11,820 nucleotides of DNA from Gammaproteobacteria bacterium (GTDB taxonomy: Bacteria; Pseudomonadota; Gammaproteobacteria; Steroidobacterales; Steroidobacteraceae). The notes under the pieces are model-generated. The model was given only the letters and a program-made list of their open reading frames with translations, was not told the origin of the DNA and ran no database searches. Of the stretch, positions 1 through 6,911 are shown piece after piece; position 1 is the stretch's first letter; each line of letters begins with the position of its first letter. The DNA lies in contig RFTM01000021.1 in the NCBI GenBank assembly GCA_009923475.1, positions 1 to 11,820 of the forward strand, read 5' to 3'. The translations under genes were made by a program, and so were the position numbers.

Positions 1-16
1 TAGCGTGCCGCCCGCC

Positions 17-1939
17 ATGCAGGACATCGACGACATCCTGGGCGCCGGTGGCCCGCTCGCCCGGCATCTGCCCGGGTTCACGCCGCGGCGCGCCCAGCGC
101 CGCATGGCGGTGGCGGTGGCCGAGGCCCTCGAGCAGCGGTCGGTGTTGATGGTCGAGGCGGGCACCGGCACCGGCAAGACCTTCGCCTATCTGGTGCCGG
201 CGTTGCTCGCCGGGCTCAGGGTGCTGGTCTCGACCGGCACGCGCACCCTGCAAGACCAGCTGCACGCCAAGGACGTGCCGCTCGTCGCCGGGGCCATCGG
301 CAACCCGGTCAAGGTCGCGCTGCTCAAGGGGCGCAGCAACTACCTCTGCACCTATCGCATGAAGCGGCTCGTGACGCAGCGCACGCTTGACGGCGTGGCG
401 ACGCCCGACCCGCTGCTCGCGCGCGTCGAGGAGTGGTCCAAGACCACCGCCACCGGCGATCTCGCCGAGGTGCCCGGTCTCACCGAGGCGCAGTCGCTGT
501 GGCCGCAGGTGACCTCGACCCGCGACAATTGTTTGGGTCAGCGCTGCGCCGAGTACAACGGCTGCCACGTGGTGGCGGCGCGGCGCGAGGCGCAGGGCGC
601 GGACCTGGTCATCGTCAACCACCACCTGCTGCTTGCCGACCTCGCCCTCAAGGAAGACGGCTTCGGCGACCTGCTGGGCACCGCGGATGCCGTGATCCTC
701 GACGAGGCGCACCAGTTGCCCGACCTCGCCACGCAGTTCTTCGGCACGCAGGCCTCGAGCCGCCAGGTCGAGACGCTGCTCGCCGAAGGGCGCGCGGCGC
801 TGCTGCGGGGCGGCGGGTCGCTCGCCGACCTCGGGCCCGCCTCGCGTGCCGTGGAGGCGGCCACCAATGCGGTGCTCGCCTCGGTGCCGCGCGGCGCGGC
901 GCGGCAGCGTTGGGAAGACGCCGGCGCCGACCTCGAGTCGGCGGTGCTCGCCCTCGTGTCCGCGTTGCGCGACTACGCCGAGACCTTGGGCGCGGTCTCG
1001 ACCGAGGCGGCGGCGACCACGGTCGCCGGGCGCGCCACCGAGCTCGCCGGCAGCTTCGAGCGCATCGCGCTCTGCGGCGACGCGGACGGCGCGCGCACCC
1101 TGGAGGCCACCGGCCGCGGCTTCACGCTAGGTCTCTTGCCCTTCGACATCTCGGCGCGTTTCCAGTCGCTCATCACGGCGCGGCCCGCGGCCTGGGTGTT
1201 CACCTCGGCGACGCTGTCGGTGGGCGAGGACTTCTCGCACTTCGCGGGGCGGCTCGGCCTCGGCGACGCGCCGGCGCTGCGCATCCCGAGCCCGTTCGAC
1301 TACGAGCAGCAAGCGATGCTTTACCTGCCGGAGGGCCTGCCGGAGCCGTCCGCGCCGGGATATGTCGATGCGGTGATCGAGTCCAGCATCCCGCTGCTCG
1401 AGGCCTCGGGCGGCGGCGCGTTCCTGCTGTTCACGAGCCACCGGGCGCTGGCGCAGGGCGCGGCGCGGCTGCGCGCGCGTTGGGACGGGGCCGTGCTGCG
1501 GCCGTTGCTGGTGCAAGGGGAGGGTCCGCGCGAGCGGCTGCTGCGCGAGTTCCGCGAGCATGGCGATGCGGTGCTGCTCGGCACCGCGAGCTTCTGGGAG
1601 GGCGTGGACGTGAAGGGCGATGCGCTGCGGCTCGTCATCATCGAGAAGCTGCCCTTCGCCTCGCCCGACGACCCGCTCGTGAAGGCGCGCATCGAGCACC
1701 TGCAGCGGAGCGGCGGCAACGCCTTCCGCGACTACCAGCTGCCCGAGGCCGTGCTCGCGCTCAAGCAGGGTGTGGGGCGCCTCATCCGCAGCGAGACCGA
1801 CCGTGGCATGATCGTCATCTGCGATCCGCGCCTGCTCGGCAAATCCTACGGCCGCGTGTTCCGCGCGAGCCTGCCCGAGATGCCGACCACCCGCGACGCG
1901 GCAGAGGCGACCCGGTTCCTGCGAAGGCTGCGGACATGA
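17..1939 (+). CDS. yoaA: YoaA-like ATP-dependent DNA helicase (DinG/XPD-type, Fe-S)
   Basis: Superfamily 2, XPD-like 5'-3' DNA helicase of the YoaA/DinG group, expected to act in DNA repair in the cytoplasm. From ATG 17 the protein is 640 residues, close to E. coli YoaA (636). Visible motifs are Walker A GTGTGKT (about 49-55), four cysteines placed as in the XPD-type iron-sulphur cluster (C111, C172, C177, C183), the DEAH box (229-232), a TSATLS motif, and motif VI QGVGRLIR (584-591). A GTG at position 5 is an in-frame alternative start, and the frame is open to the window edge, so the exact start is uncertain. ATG 17 is chosen because it gives the E. coli-like N-terminus. tsaB follows after 13 bases on the same strand, as in E. 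coli. The family call is certain; YoaA rather than DinG rests on overall similarity and on the tsaB neighbour. Confidence 0.93.
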   Translation: MQDIDDILGAGGPLARHLPGFTPRRAQRRMAVAVAEALEQRSVLMVEAGTGTGKTFAYLVPALLAGLRVLVSTGTRTLQDQLHAKDVPLVAGAIGNPVKVALLKGRSNYLCTYRMKRLVTQRTLDGVATPDPLLARVEEWSKTTATGDLAEVPGLTEAQSLWPQVTSTRDNCLGQRCAEYNGCHVVAARREAQGADLVIVNHHLLLADLALKEDGFGDLLGTADAVILDEAHQLPDLATQFFGTQASSRQVETLLAEGRAALLRGGGSLADLGPASRAVEAATNAVLASVPRGAARQRWEDAGADLESAVLALVSALRDYAETLGAVSTEAAATTVAGRATELAGSFERIALCGDADGARTLEATGRGFTLGLLPFDISARFQSLITARPAAWVFTSATLSVGEDFSHFAGRLGLGDAPALRIPSPFDYEQQAMLYLPEGLPEPSAPGYVDAVIESSIPLLEASGGGAFLLFTSHRALAQGAARLRARWDGAVLRPLLVQGEGPRERLLREFREHGDAVLLGTASFWEGVDVKGDALRLVIIEKLPFASPDDPLVKARIEHLQRSGGNAFRDYQLPEAVLALKQGVGRLIRSETDRGMIVICDPRLLGKSYGRVFRASLPEMPTTRDAAEATRFLRRLRT

Positions 1940-1952
1940 TGCGGACCCCGCG

Positions 1953-2693
1953 ATGAAGATCCTTGCGCTCGACACCTCGACCGAAGCCTGTTCCGCGGCG
2001 CTGTACGCCGACGGACGCCTGCTCGTGCGCGCCGAGGAGGCGCCGCGCGCCCACGCCGAGTTCATCCTGCCGATGGTCGAGTCGCTGCTGGACGAGGCGG
2101 GCCTGACGCTGCGCGGCCTCGATGCGCTCGCCTTCGGACGCGGCCCGGGCAGCTTCACGGGCGTGCGCCTCGCAGCCAGCGTCGCGCAGGGCCTCGCCTA
2201 TGGTGCGGGGCTCGGCGTCGTGCCGGTGTCGACCCTGCGCGCCGTGGCGCTGCAGGCCCTCGACCATCCCGCCGGCGCGCAGGCCGACCATGTGCTGGTC
2301 TGCAACGACGCGCGCATGCAGGAGACCTACTGGTGCGCGTACCGGCGGTCGGTCGATGCCGCGACGGGGCTGGCCTTGCCCGAAGCGATCCGCGCCGAGG
2401 CGGTGGGCGCCCCCGAGAGCGTCGCCCGGCCGACCTTTGATGCCACCGGTGCGCCGCTCGCGGCCGATGCCCTTTGGACGGGTGCCGGCCGCGGCTTCCG
2501 CGCCTATCCGGTCCTCGAGGCGGCGCTGCCGGCGGGCCGCATCGCGCCGGCGCCCCTCGTCGATCTGCTGCCGCAGGCGGCGGCCATCGTCACGCTCGCC
2601 CGGCCCGAGGTCGCAGCAGGCCGGCTGCGCCCTGCCGCCGAGGCGCTGCCCGTCTACCTGCGCGACGATGTGGCGCGGCCGTCATTTTCCTGA
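1953..2693 (+). CDS. tsaB: tRNA t6A37 synthesis protein TsaB
   Basis: TsaB is the non-catalytic ASKHA-fold partner of TsaD. With TsaE it allows TsaD to transfer threonylcarbamoyl from TC-AMP to A37 of ANN-decoding tRNAs, an essential cytoplasmic reaction. The 246-residue protein starts with the family's MKILALDTSTEAC and carries the diagnostic GRGPGSFTGVR (62-72). It lies 13 bases after yoaA, so the two are probably co-transcribed. Only a weak GGAC precedes the start. The last codons and the stop (TGA 2691-2693) lie inside a PHO-box-like site that probably serves the next gene, phoB, so the end of this gene seems to double as regulatory DNA. The E. coli protein is a little shorter (231 residues). 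Confidence 0.95.
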   Translation: MKILALDTSTEACSAALYADGRLLVRAEEAPRAHAEFILPMVESLLDEAGLTLRGLDALAFGRGPGSFTGVRLAASVAQGLAYGAGLGVVPVSTLRAVALQALDHPAGAQADHVLVCNDARMQETYWCAYRRSVDAATGLALPEAIRAEAVGAPESVARPTFDATGAPLAADALWTGAGRGFRAYPVLEAALPAGRIAPAPLVDLLPQAAAIVTLARPEVAAGRLRPAAEALPVYLRDDVARPSFS

Positions 2694-2696
2694 CAC
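2679..2696 (+). promoter_or_regulatory. PHO box A, PhoB binding site of the phoB promoter
   Basis: Two 7-base direct repeats, CCGTCAT (2679-2685) and CTGACAC (2690-2696), are separated by 4 bases, which is the 11-base phase of a PHO box. Against the E. coli consensus CTGTCATAWAWCTGTCAY I count 13 of 18 matches. The site overlaps the last codons and stop of tsaB. Ten bases further on is TGAAAT (2707-2712), 4 of 6 matches to a -10 hexamer, which is the known distance between a PHO box and the -10 of Pho promoters. It predicts that PhoB activates its own operon. Confidence 0.72.
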
Positions 2697-2705
2697 ACGC
2701 AGCGG

Positions 2706-2723
2706 CTGAAATATGCCTGTCAT
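2706..2723 (+). promoter_or_regulatory. PHO box B, over the predicted -10 and the start of phoB
   Basis: CTGAAAT (2706-2712) and CTGTCAT (2717-2723) are separated by 4 bases, with 14 of 18 matches to the E. coli PHO-box consensus. It begins 27 bases after the start of box A, so it is not on the same 11-base phase. It covers the candidate -10 (2707-2712), both possible phoB start codons (2713 and 2722) and the expected transcription start. A PhoB dimer bound here could block rather than activate, but part of the match is also coding sequence and may be chance. Confidence 0.5.
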
Positions 2724-3417
2724 GCCGGTCAAGACCATCCTCATCGTCGAAGACGAGAAAGCGATCCGCGAGATGATCGCCTTCGGGATGCGTCGTGCCG
2801 GCTTCGAGATCCGCGAGGCCCAGGACACCCGCGCGGCGCGGGCCGAGATCGGCAACCGGCGACCGGACCTGCTGCTGGTCGACTGGATGCTGCCCGACAT
2901 GTCGGGGCTCGAGTTCACGCGCCAACTGAAGCGCGACCCCAACCTCAAGGACCTGCCGGTGATCATGCTCACCGCCCGTGCCGAGGAGGCCGACAAGGTG
3001 GCGGGGCTCGAGGGCGGCGCAGACGACTACGTCACCAAGCCCTTCTCGACCCGCGAGCTCGTCGCCCGCATCCAGGCCGTGCTGCGCCGGGCCGACCCGC
3101 AGGTGGCGGGCGAGATCATCCAGATCGAAGGGCTGCGGCTCGACCCCGTGGCGCACCGCGTGACCGCCGACGAACGGCCGGTCACCCTCGGCCCCACCGA
3201 GTACCGCATGCTCGAGTTCTTCATGACCCACCCCGACCGGGTCTACTCCCGCGAGCAGCTGCTCGACCGCATCTGGGGCGGCAACGTCTACGTGGAAGAG
3301 CGCACCATCGACGTGCACATCCGCCGCCTGCGCAAGGCGCTCGAGGATTTCGGGTACGATCGTCTGGTGCAGACGGTGCGCGGCGCGGGTTATCGCTTCT
3401 CCGCCCGCGGGGAGTGA
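2722..3417 (+). CDS. phoB: Phosphate regulon response regulator PhoB
   Basis: OmpR-type response regulator that, when phosphorylated by PhoR, binds PHO boxes and activates phosphate-starvation genes. The protein has an N-terminal receiver domain with the acidic pair in VEDE, the phosphate-accepting aspartate in [10 protein letters not shown] and the conserved lysine in TKPF, followed by a C-terminal winged helix with the PhoB-like stretches [13 protein letters not shown] and [12 protein letters not shown]. Two in-frame ATGs exist, 2713 and 2722. With 2722 the protein is 231 residues (E. coli 229) and the acceptor is Asp54, the same number as in E. coli PhoB. Neither start has a good ribosome site. 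PHO boxes A and B precede or cover the start, implying autoregulation. The stop overlaps the phoR start by 4 bases. Identity is near certain; the start is not. Confidence 0.96.
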   Translation: MPVKTILIVEDEKAIREMIAFGMRRAGFEIREAQDTRAARAEIGNRRPDLLLVDWMLPDMSGLEFTRQLKRDPNLKDLPVIMLTARAEEADKVAGLEGGADDYVTKPFSTRELVARIQAVLRRADPQVAGEIIQIEGLRLDPVAHRVTADERPVTLGPTEYRMLEFFMTHPDRVYSREQLLDRIWGGNVYVEERTIDVHIRRLRKALEDFGYDRLVQTVRGAGYRFSARGE

Positions 3418-4769
3418 TCTTTCTGGACAGCGGCTTCCGCGCCTGGGGCTACGCCCTGGGGCGCGTCATCGGCGTCGCGGCGCTCGGCCTGGTCGTGGGC
3501 TGGGCGATCGGCCATCCGTGGTGGGGGCTCACGGGCGCGCTCGCGCTCGCCGCCCTCCTGCAGTGGCACCACCTGCACCGCCTCGAGGACTGGCTGCGCA
3601 ACCGCAACCGCAAGACGCCGCCCGATGCGGGCGGGTTGTGGGGCGAGGTGATCTCGCAGGTCGCGCGCCTGCATCGCCGCAAGCAGTTCCACAAGCAGCG
3701 CATGCTGGCGCTGTTCCGCGAGCTGCGCCGCTCATCGGCCACCATGCCGGACGGCGTGGTGGTGCTCAATGTCGCGCACGAGATCCTGTGGTTCAACCGC
3801 AAGGCGGGCGAGCTGCTCGGCCTGCGCCGCAAGACCGACTTCGGCATCCCGCTCGCGAGCCTGCTGCGCCTGCCCGAGTTCGCACGCTACCTCGCGCGCG
3901 GCGAGTTCTCCTCGGCGCTGCGACTGCAGCCGCGCATCGGCGAGGCGTTCTGGCTCGAGTTCCAGGGCATGCCCTACGGCGAGGGCCAACTCGTGCTGCT
4001 GGTGCGCGATGTCACGCGCCAGGCCCAGCTCGAGACCATGCGCAAGGACTTCGTCGCCAATGCCTCGCATGAACTGCGCTCGCCGCTGACCGTCATCGCG
4101 GGCTACCTCGAGACGCTGTCCGGCGAGCCCGACCTGCCCGCCGACCTGCGTCCGCCGGTGCTCGAGATGCGCCGCCAGTCCGAGCGCATGACCGCGATCA
4201 TCACCGACCTGCTCGAGCTCTCGCGCCTAGAGGCGAGCGACGAGCAGGTGGCAGGGGCCGAGATCGACGTCACGGCGCTGCTCGCGCTGCTCGCGCGCGA
4301 CCTCAAGACCCGGGACGGCAAGCGTCACGAGGTGGAGGTGCGCGTCGAGTCCGGCGACCGGCTGCGCGGCGACGAAGGCCTGCTGCACTCGGCGTTCTGG
4401 AACCTGGTGGACAACGCCTCCAAGTACACGCCCGCCGGCGGCCGCATCACGCTGCGCTGGTGGGTCGACGAGGACGGCGGCCATCTCTCGGTGGCCGACA
4501 CCGGGCCGGGCATCCCGGCGGAGCACCTGCCGCGGCTCACCGAGCGCTTCTATCGCGTGGATGCCGGCCGCGCGCGCGACGCCGGCGGGTCCGGGCTCGG
4601 GCTCGCGATCGTGCGCCATGTGCTGCAGCGTCACGGCGGCGAGCTCTCGATCCGCAGCGAGGAGGGGCAGGGCAGCGTCTTCACCTGCCATCTGCCGGCC
4701 TCGCGCCTGGTGCGCCAAGCGGTCGCATTGCCCGGCGAGTCTGGGTATGCTCCGACCGACAGGGCTTGA
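3414..4769 (+). CDS. phoR: Phosphate regulon sensor histidine kinase PhoR
   Basis: Inner-membrane sensor kinase that phosphorylates PhoB when phosphate is scarce and dephosphorylates it when phosphate is plentiful, with the signal passed from the Pst transporter through PhoU. The 451-residue protein begins with GTG in a GTGA overlap with the phoB stop, indicating coupled translation. It has two closely spaced hydrophobic segments (about 14-32 and 36-50) with almost no periplasmic loop, as in PhoR. A basic linker follows, then a PAS domain (about 105-200), the HisKA helix with His219 in [10 protein letters not shown], and an ATPase domain with N-box (N330, N334), G1 DTGPG (362-366), F-box FYRVD (379-383) and G2 GSGLGLA (392-398). 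All catalytic motifs are intact. Confidence 0.96.
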   Translation: MIFLDSGFRAWGYALGRVIGVAALGLVVGWAIGHPWWGLTGALALAALLQWHHLHRLEDWLRNRNRKTPPDAGGLWGEVISQVARLHRRKQFHKQRMLALFRELRRSSATMPDGVVVLNVAHEILWFNRKAGELLGLRRKTDFGIPLASLLRLPEFARYLARGEFSSALRLQPRIGEAFWLEFQGMPYGEGQLVLLVRDVTRQAQLETMRKDFVANASHELRSPLTVIAGYLETLSGEPDLPADLRPPVLEMRRQSERMTAIITDLLELSRLEASDEQVAGAEIDVTALLALLARDLKTRDGKRHEVEVRVESGDRLRGDEGLLHSAFWNLVDNASKYTPAGGRITLRWWVDEDGGHLSVADTGPGIPAEHLPRLTERFYRVDAGRARDAGGSGLGLAIVRHVLQRHGGELSIRSEEGQGSVFTCHLPASRLVRQAVALPGESGYAPTDRA

Positions 4770-4775
4770 CGATCC

Positions 4776-4782
4776 GGGGTGA
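4776..4782 (+). promoter_or_regulatory. Ribosome binding site that decides the phoU start
   Basis: GGGGTGA (4776-4782) pairs well with the 16S rRNA tail and sits 5 bases before ATG 4788. The in-frame GTG at 4779 lies inside this element, so it is unlikely to be the start. Confidence 0.7.
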
Positions 4783-4787
4783 ACGCC

Positions 4788-5513
4788 ATGGACACGACCG
4801 ATTTCTCGCAGCACATCTCGCGCCGCTTCAACGAGGACCTCGAGCGCGTGCGCACCCAGGTGCTCGCGATGGGCGGCTTCGTCGAGCAGCAGCTCGCCAA
4901 GAGCGTCGCGGCGCTGGTCGAGGGCGACAGCTCCCTCGGCGAGTCCGTCGCCCGCGACGACTTCAAGGTGAACAACATGGAGGTGTCGATCGACGAGGAG
5001 TGCTCGCGCATCCTCGCCACGCGCGCGCCCGCTGCGGGCGACCTGCGCCTGATCGTCGCCATCATCAAGGCCATCACCGACCTCGAGCGCATGGGAGACG
5101 AGTGCGAGAAGATCGGCCACATCGGTTCGCGGCTCGCGGCGCAGGAGCGCCCGGCCGACAAGTACCGCGAGGTCAAGCACCTCGGGCGCGTGGTGCAGGA
5201 CCTCGTCCACGACGCGCTCGATGCCTTCGCGCGCATGGATGCCGAGGCCGCGCTGCGCGTCGCCCGGCGCGACCGCCTCGTCGACGAGGAGTACGAGTCG
5301 ATCCAGCGCCAGTCGATCACCTTCATGATGGAAGACCCGCGCACCATCCGGCGCGCGCTCGACGTGATGTGGGTGGTGCGCGCGCTCGAGCGCATCGGCG
5401 ATCACGCCAAGAACATCTGCGAGTACGTGATCTACATGGTGCACGGCAAGGACATCCGCCACATCCGCATCGAGGACGTGGAGAGCGCGCTCAAGGACGG
5501 CACCCGGCCGTGA
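4788..5513 (+). CDS. phoU: Phosphate signalling protein PhoU
   Basis: PhoU is a cytoplasmic, peripherally membrane-bound helical protein that links the Pst transporter to PhoR and keeps PhoB silent when phosphate is sufficient. From ATG 4788 it is 241 residues, the same length as E. coli PhoU. The two three-helix repeats are visible, each with its metal-binding ExxxD signature: DLERMGDECEKIGH in the first half and ALERIGDHAKNICE in the second. It follows phoR after 18 bases. In E. coli phoU ends the pst operon; here it is in the phoBR operon and pstS is about 5 kb away. The stop overlaps the next start (dsbB) by 4 bases. Confidence 0.96.
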   Translation: MDTTDFSQHISRRFNEDLERVRTQVLAMGGFVEQQLAKSVAALVEGDSSLGESVARDDFKVNNMEVSIDEECSRILATRAPAAGDLRLIVAIIKAITDLERMGDECEKIGHIGSRLAAQERPADKYREVKHLGRVVQDLVHDALDAFARMDAEAALRVARRDRLVDEEYESIQRQSITFMMEDPRTIRRALDVMWVVRALERIGDHAKNICEYVIYMVHGKDIRHIRIEDVESALKDGTRP

Positions 5514-6022
5514 TCGCCCGCCTGCTCGCCGACCGGCGGGCGGCGAACTTCGCCGGCCTGCTCGCCTGCGCGGCCATGATGGCCTACGCGTTCTACGCCG
5601 AACGCGTGCTCGGGCTCGAGCCCTGCCCGCTCTGCATGTTCCAGCGCCTCGGGGTCGTCATCCTCGGGGCCGTGTTCCTGCTCGCCGCGCTGCACCATCC
5701 CGAGGGCGCGGGCGGCGCACGGGCGTATGCGGCGCTGATCGGCCTCGCCGCCGCGTTCCCGGCCTACGTCGCCGGCCGCCATGTCTACATCCAGGGCCTG
5801 CCGCCCGGCAGCGTGCCGACCTGCGGCGCGAGCCTCGATTACATGCTCGATGTCTTCCCGCTGCTGACGGTGCTCAAGAAGGTGCTGTTCGGTGCGGGCG
5901 AGTGCCAGAAGGTCGACTGGTCGCTGCTCGGGCTGTCCATGCCGGCCTGGGTGCTGATCTCGGTCACGGCGCTCGGCGTGTTCGGCGTCTGGGCCAACGC
6001 GCGGCGCCGCCCCGCCGCGTAG
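5510..6022 (+). CDS. dsbB: Disulfide bond formation protein DsbB
   Basis: Inner-membrane oxidase that reoxidises periplasmic DsbA and passes electrons to quinone. The 170-residue protein has four hydrophobic segments. The first redox pair is in CPLC (C39, C42), followed by an arginine (R46) at the place of the quinone-contacting R48 of E. coli DsbB. The second periplasmic pair is C105 and C132, so all four catalytic cysteines are present. GTG 5510 overlaps the phoU stop as GTGA, so translation is probably coupled to phoU. No functional link to phosphate is known; co-transcription may be incidental. A GC-rich inverted repeat (5515-5522 with 5535-5542) falls in its first codons. Confidence 0.94.
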   Translation: MIARLLADRRAANFAGLLACAAMMAYAFYAERVLGLEPCPLCMFQRLGVVILGAVFLLAALHHPEGAGGARAYAALIGLAAAFPAYVAGRHVYIQGLPPGSVPTCGASLDYMLDVFPLLTVLKKVLFGAGECQKVDWSLLGLSMPAWVLISVTALGVFGVWANARRRPAA

Positions 6023-6032
6023 CAAAAACTTC

Positions 6033-6053
6033 ACCGCGCCGACACGGCGCGGT
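6033..6053. terminator. Perfect GC-rich hairpin between dsbB and the lipid gene run
   Basis: ACCGCGCCG (6033-6041), loop ACA, and CGGCGCGGT (6045-6053) form a perfect 9-base-pair stem just after the dsbB stop. On the plus strand no T-run follows, so if it ends the phoBR-phoU-dsbB transcript it does so without the classical T-tract. On the minus strand a run of five T (complement of 6024-6028) follows after a few bases. It marks a likely boundary of transcription units, and could alternatively only protect a 3' end. Confidence 0.45.
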
Positions 6054-6113
6054 CACGCGTCCTGCCCAAAGTGCCGTCATCTCAGGCGCAGCGGGGCAAA
6101 ACCCTTGGTCGCG

Positions 6114-6911
6114 ATGCAGGCACCGATCCACCCGGTACGCGCGGTCTTCATCTCCGACATCCACCTCGGCTCGCGGGGCTGCAACGCCGACGCCTTGCTC
6201 TCCTTCCTGCGCGCCGTTCAGACCGACACGCTCTATCTCGTCGGCGACATCGTCGACATCTGGAGCCTGCGGCGCGGCTTCTACTGGCCGCAGTCCCACA
6301 ACAACGTGCTGCGCACGCTGCTCGGCAAGGCCAAGCACGGCACGCGCGTGGTGTACGTGCCGGGCAACCACGACGAGGACTTCCGCGAGTTCGCCGGCAT
6401 GCAGTTCGGCAACCTCGAGATCGCGCAGGACTGCATCCATGTCACGGCGGGCGGCGAGCGGCTGCTGGTGCTGCACGGCGACGAGTTCGACAGCGTGGTC
6501 AAGTGCAGCCCTTGGCTGGCGGCGCTCGGTTCGCGCGCCTACGACTTCTCGATCGGCATGAACCGGCACTTCAACCGCGTCCGCCGCGCCTTCGGCTACG
6601 ACTACTGGTCGCTCGCCAACTACCTCAAGCACAAGGTCAAGAACGCGGTGAACTACATCTCGAGCTTCGAGCAGGCGGTGGCGCGCGAGGCGCGGCGGCG
6701 GGGCGCCGACGGCGTGGTCTGCGGCCATATCCATCGCGCCGAGATCACCCGCATCGACGAAGTGCTCTATTGCAACGACGGTGATTGGGTCGAGAGCTGC
6801 ACGGCCCTGGTCGAGGACCGCAACGGACGGCTGTCCATCTGGGATTGGTCGCGCATGCAGGGCGGCCTCGCGCCGGTGCCGGTCGCGGATCCGGTCGGCC
6901 TCGCCGCCTGA
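6114..6911 (+). CDS. LpxH-like metallophosphoesterase, candidate phospholipase C (PlcP type)
   Basis: Calcineurin-like phosphoesterase of the COG2908 group, usually annotated UDP-2,3-diacylglucosamine diphosphatase. The 265-residue protein shows all metal-ligand motifs: DIHLG (D15, H17), GDIVD (D45), GNHDE (N85, H86), LHGDEFD (H121) and GHIH (H205, H207). The stretches FYWPQSHNN, KVKNAVNYI and GDWVESCTALVE belong to the branch that includes Sinorhizobium PlcP, a PhoB-controlled phospholipase C that turns phospholipids into diacylglycerol. They are not typical of E. coli LpxH. The GT4 and PAP2 genes downstream and the phosphate genes on both sides favour the PlcP role (inference). An in-frame TTG at 6105 has GGGG (6093-6096) 8 bases before it and could be the true start. 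The stop overlaps the next ATG by one base. Confidence 0.88.
   Translation: MQAPIHPVRAVFISDIHLGSRGCNADALLSFLRAVQTDTLYLVGDIVDIWSLRRGFYWPQSHNNVLRTLLGKAKHGTRVVYVPGNHDEDFREFAGMQFGNLEIAQDCIHVTAGGERLLVLHGDEFDSVVKCSPWLAALGSRAYDFSIGMNRHFNRVRRAFGYDYWSLANYLKHKVKNAVNYISSFEQAVAREARRRGADGVVCGHIHRAEITRIDEVLYCNDGDWVESCTALVEDRNGRLSIWDWSRMQGGLAPVPVADPVGLAA

Noticed and set aside
433..1956. A 507-codon open frame inside yoaA in another frame
   Set aside because: Its product is almost only Arg, Ala, Gly and Pro and it has no motif. Such frames are a normal by-product of GC-rich codon use in the real gene.
4227..5462. A 411-codon minus-strand frame opposite phoR and phoU
   Set aside because: Composition is that of an antisense shadow (rich in Arg, Ala, His, Val), and it lies over two well-identified genes.
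6074..6091. PHO box in front of the metallophosphoesterase gene
   Set aside because: Only one half-site (CCGTCAT) is good; the partner 11 bases away matches poorly in either direction, so it is not called as a feature.
6071..6784. A frame starting at GTG 6071 as an alternative to the metallophosphoesterase
   Set aside because: It is out of frame with the DxH, GNHD and GHIH motifs and gives an Arg-rich product without a family.
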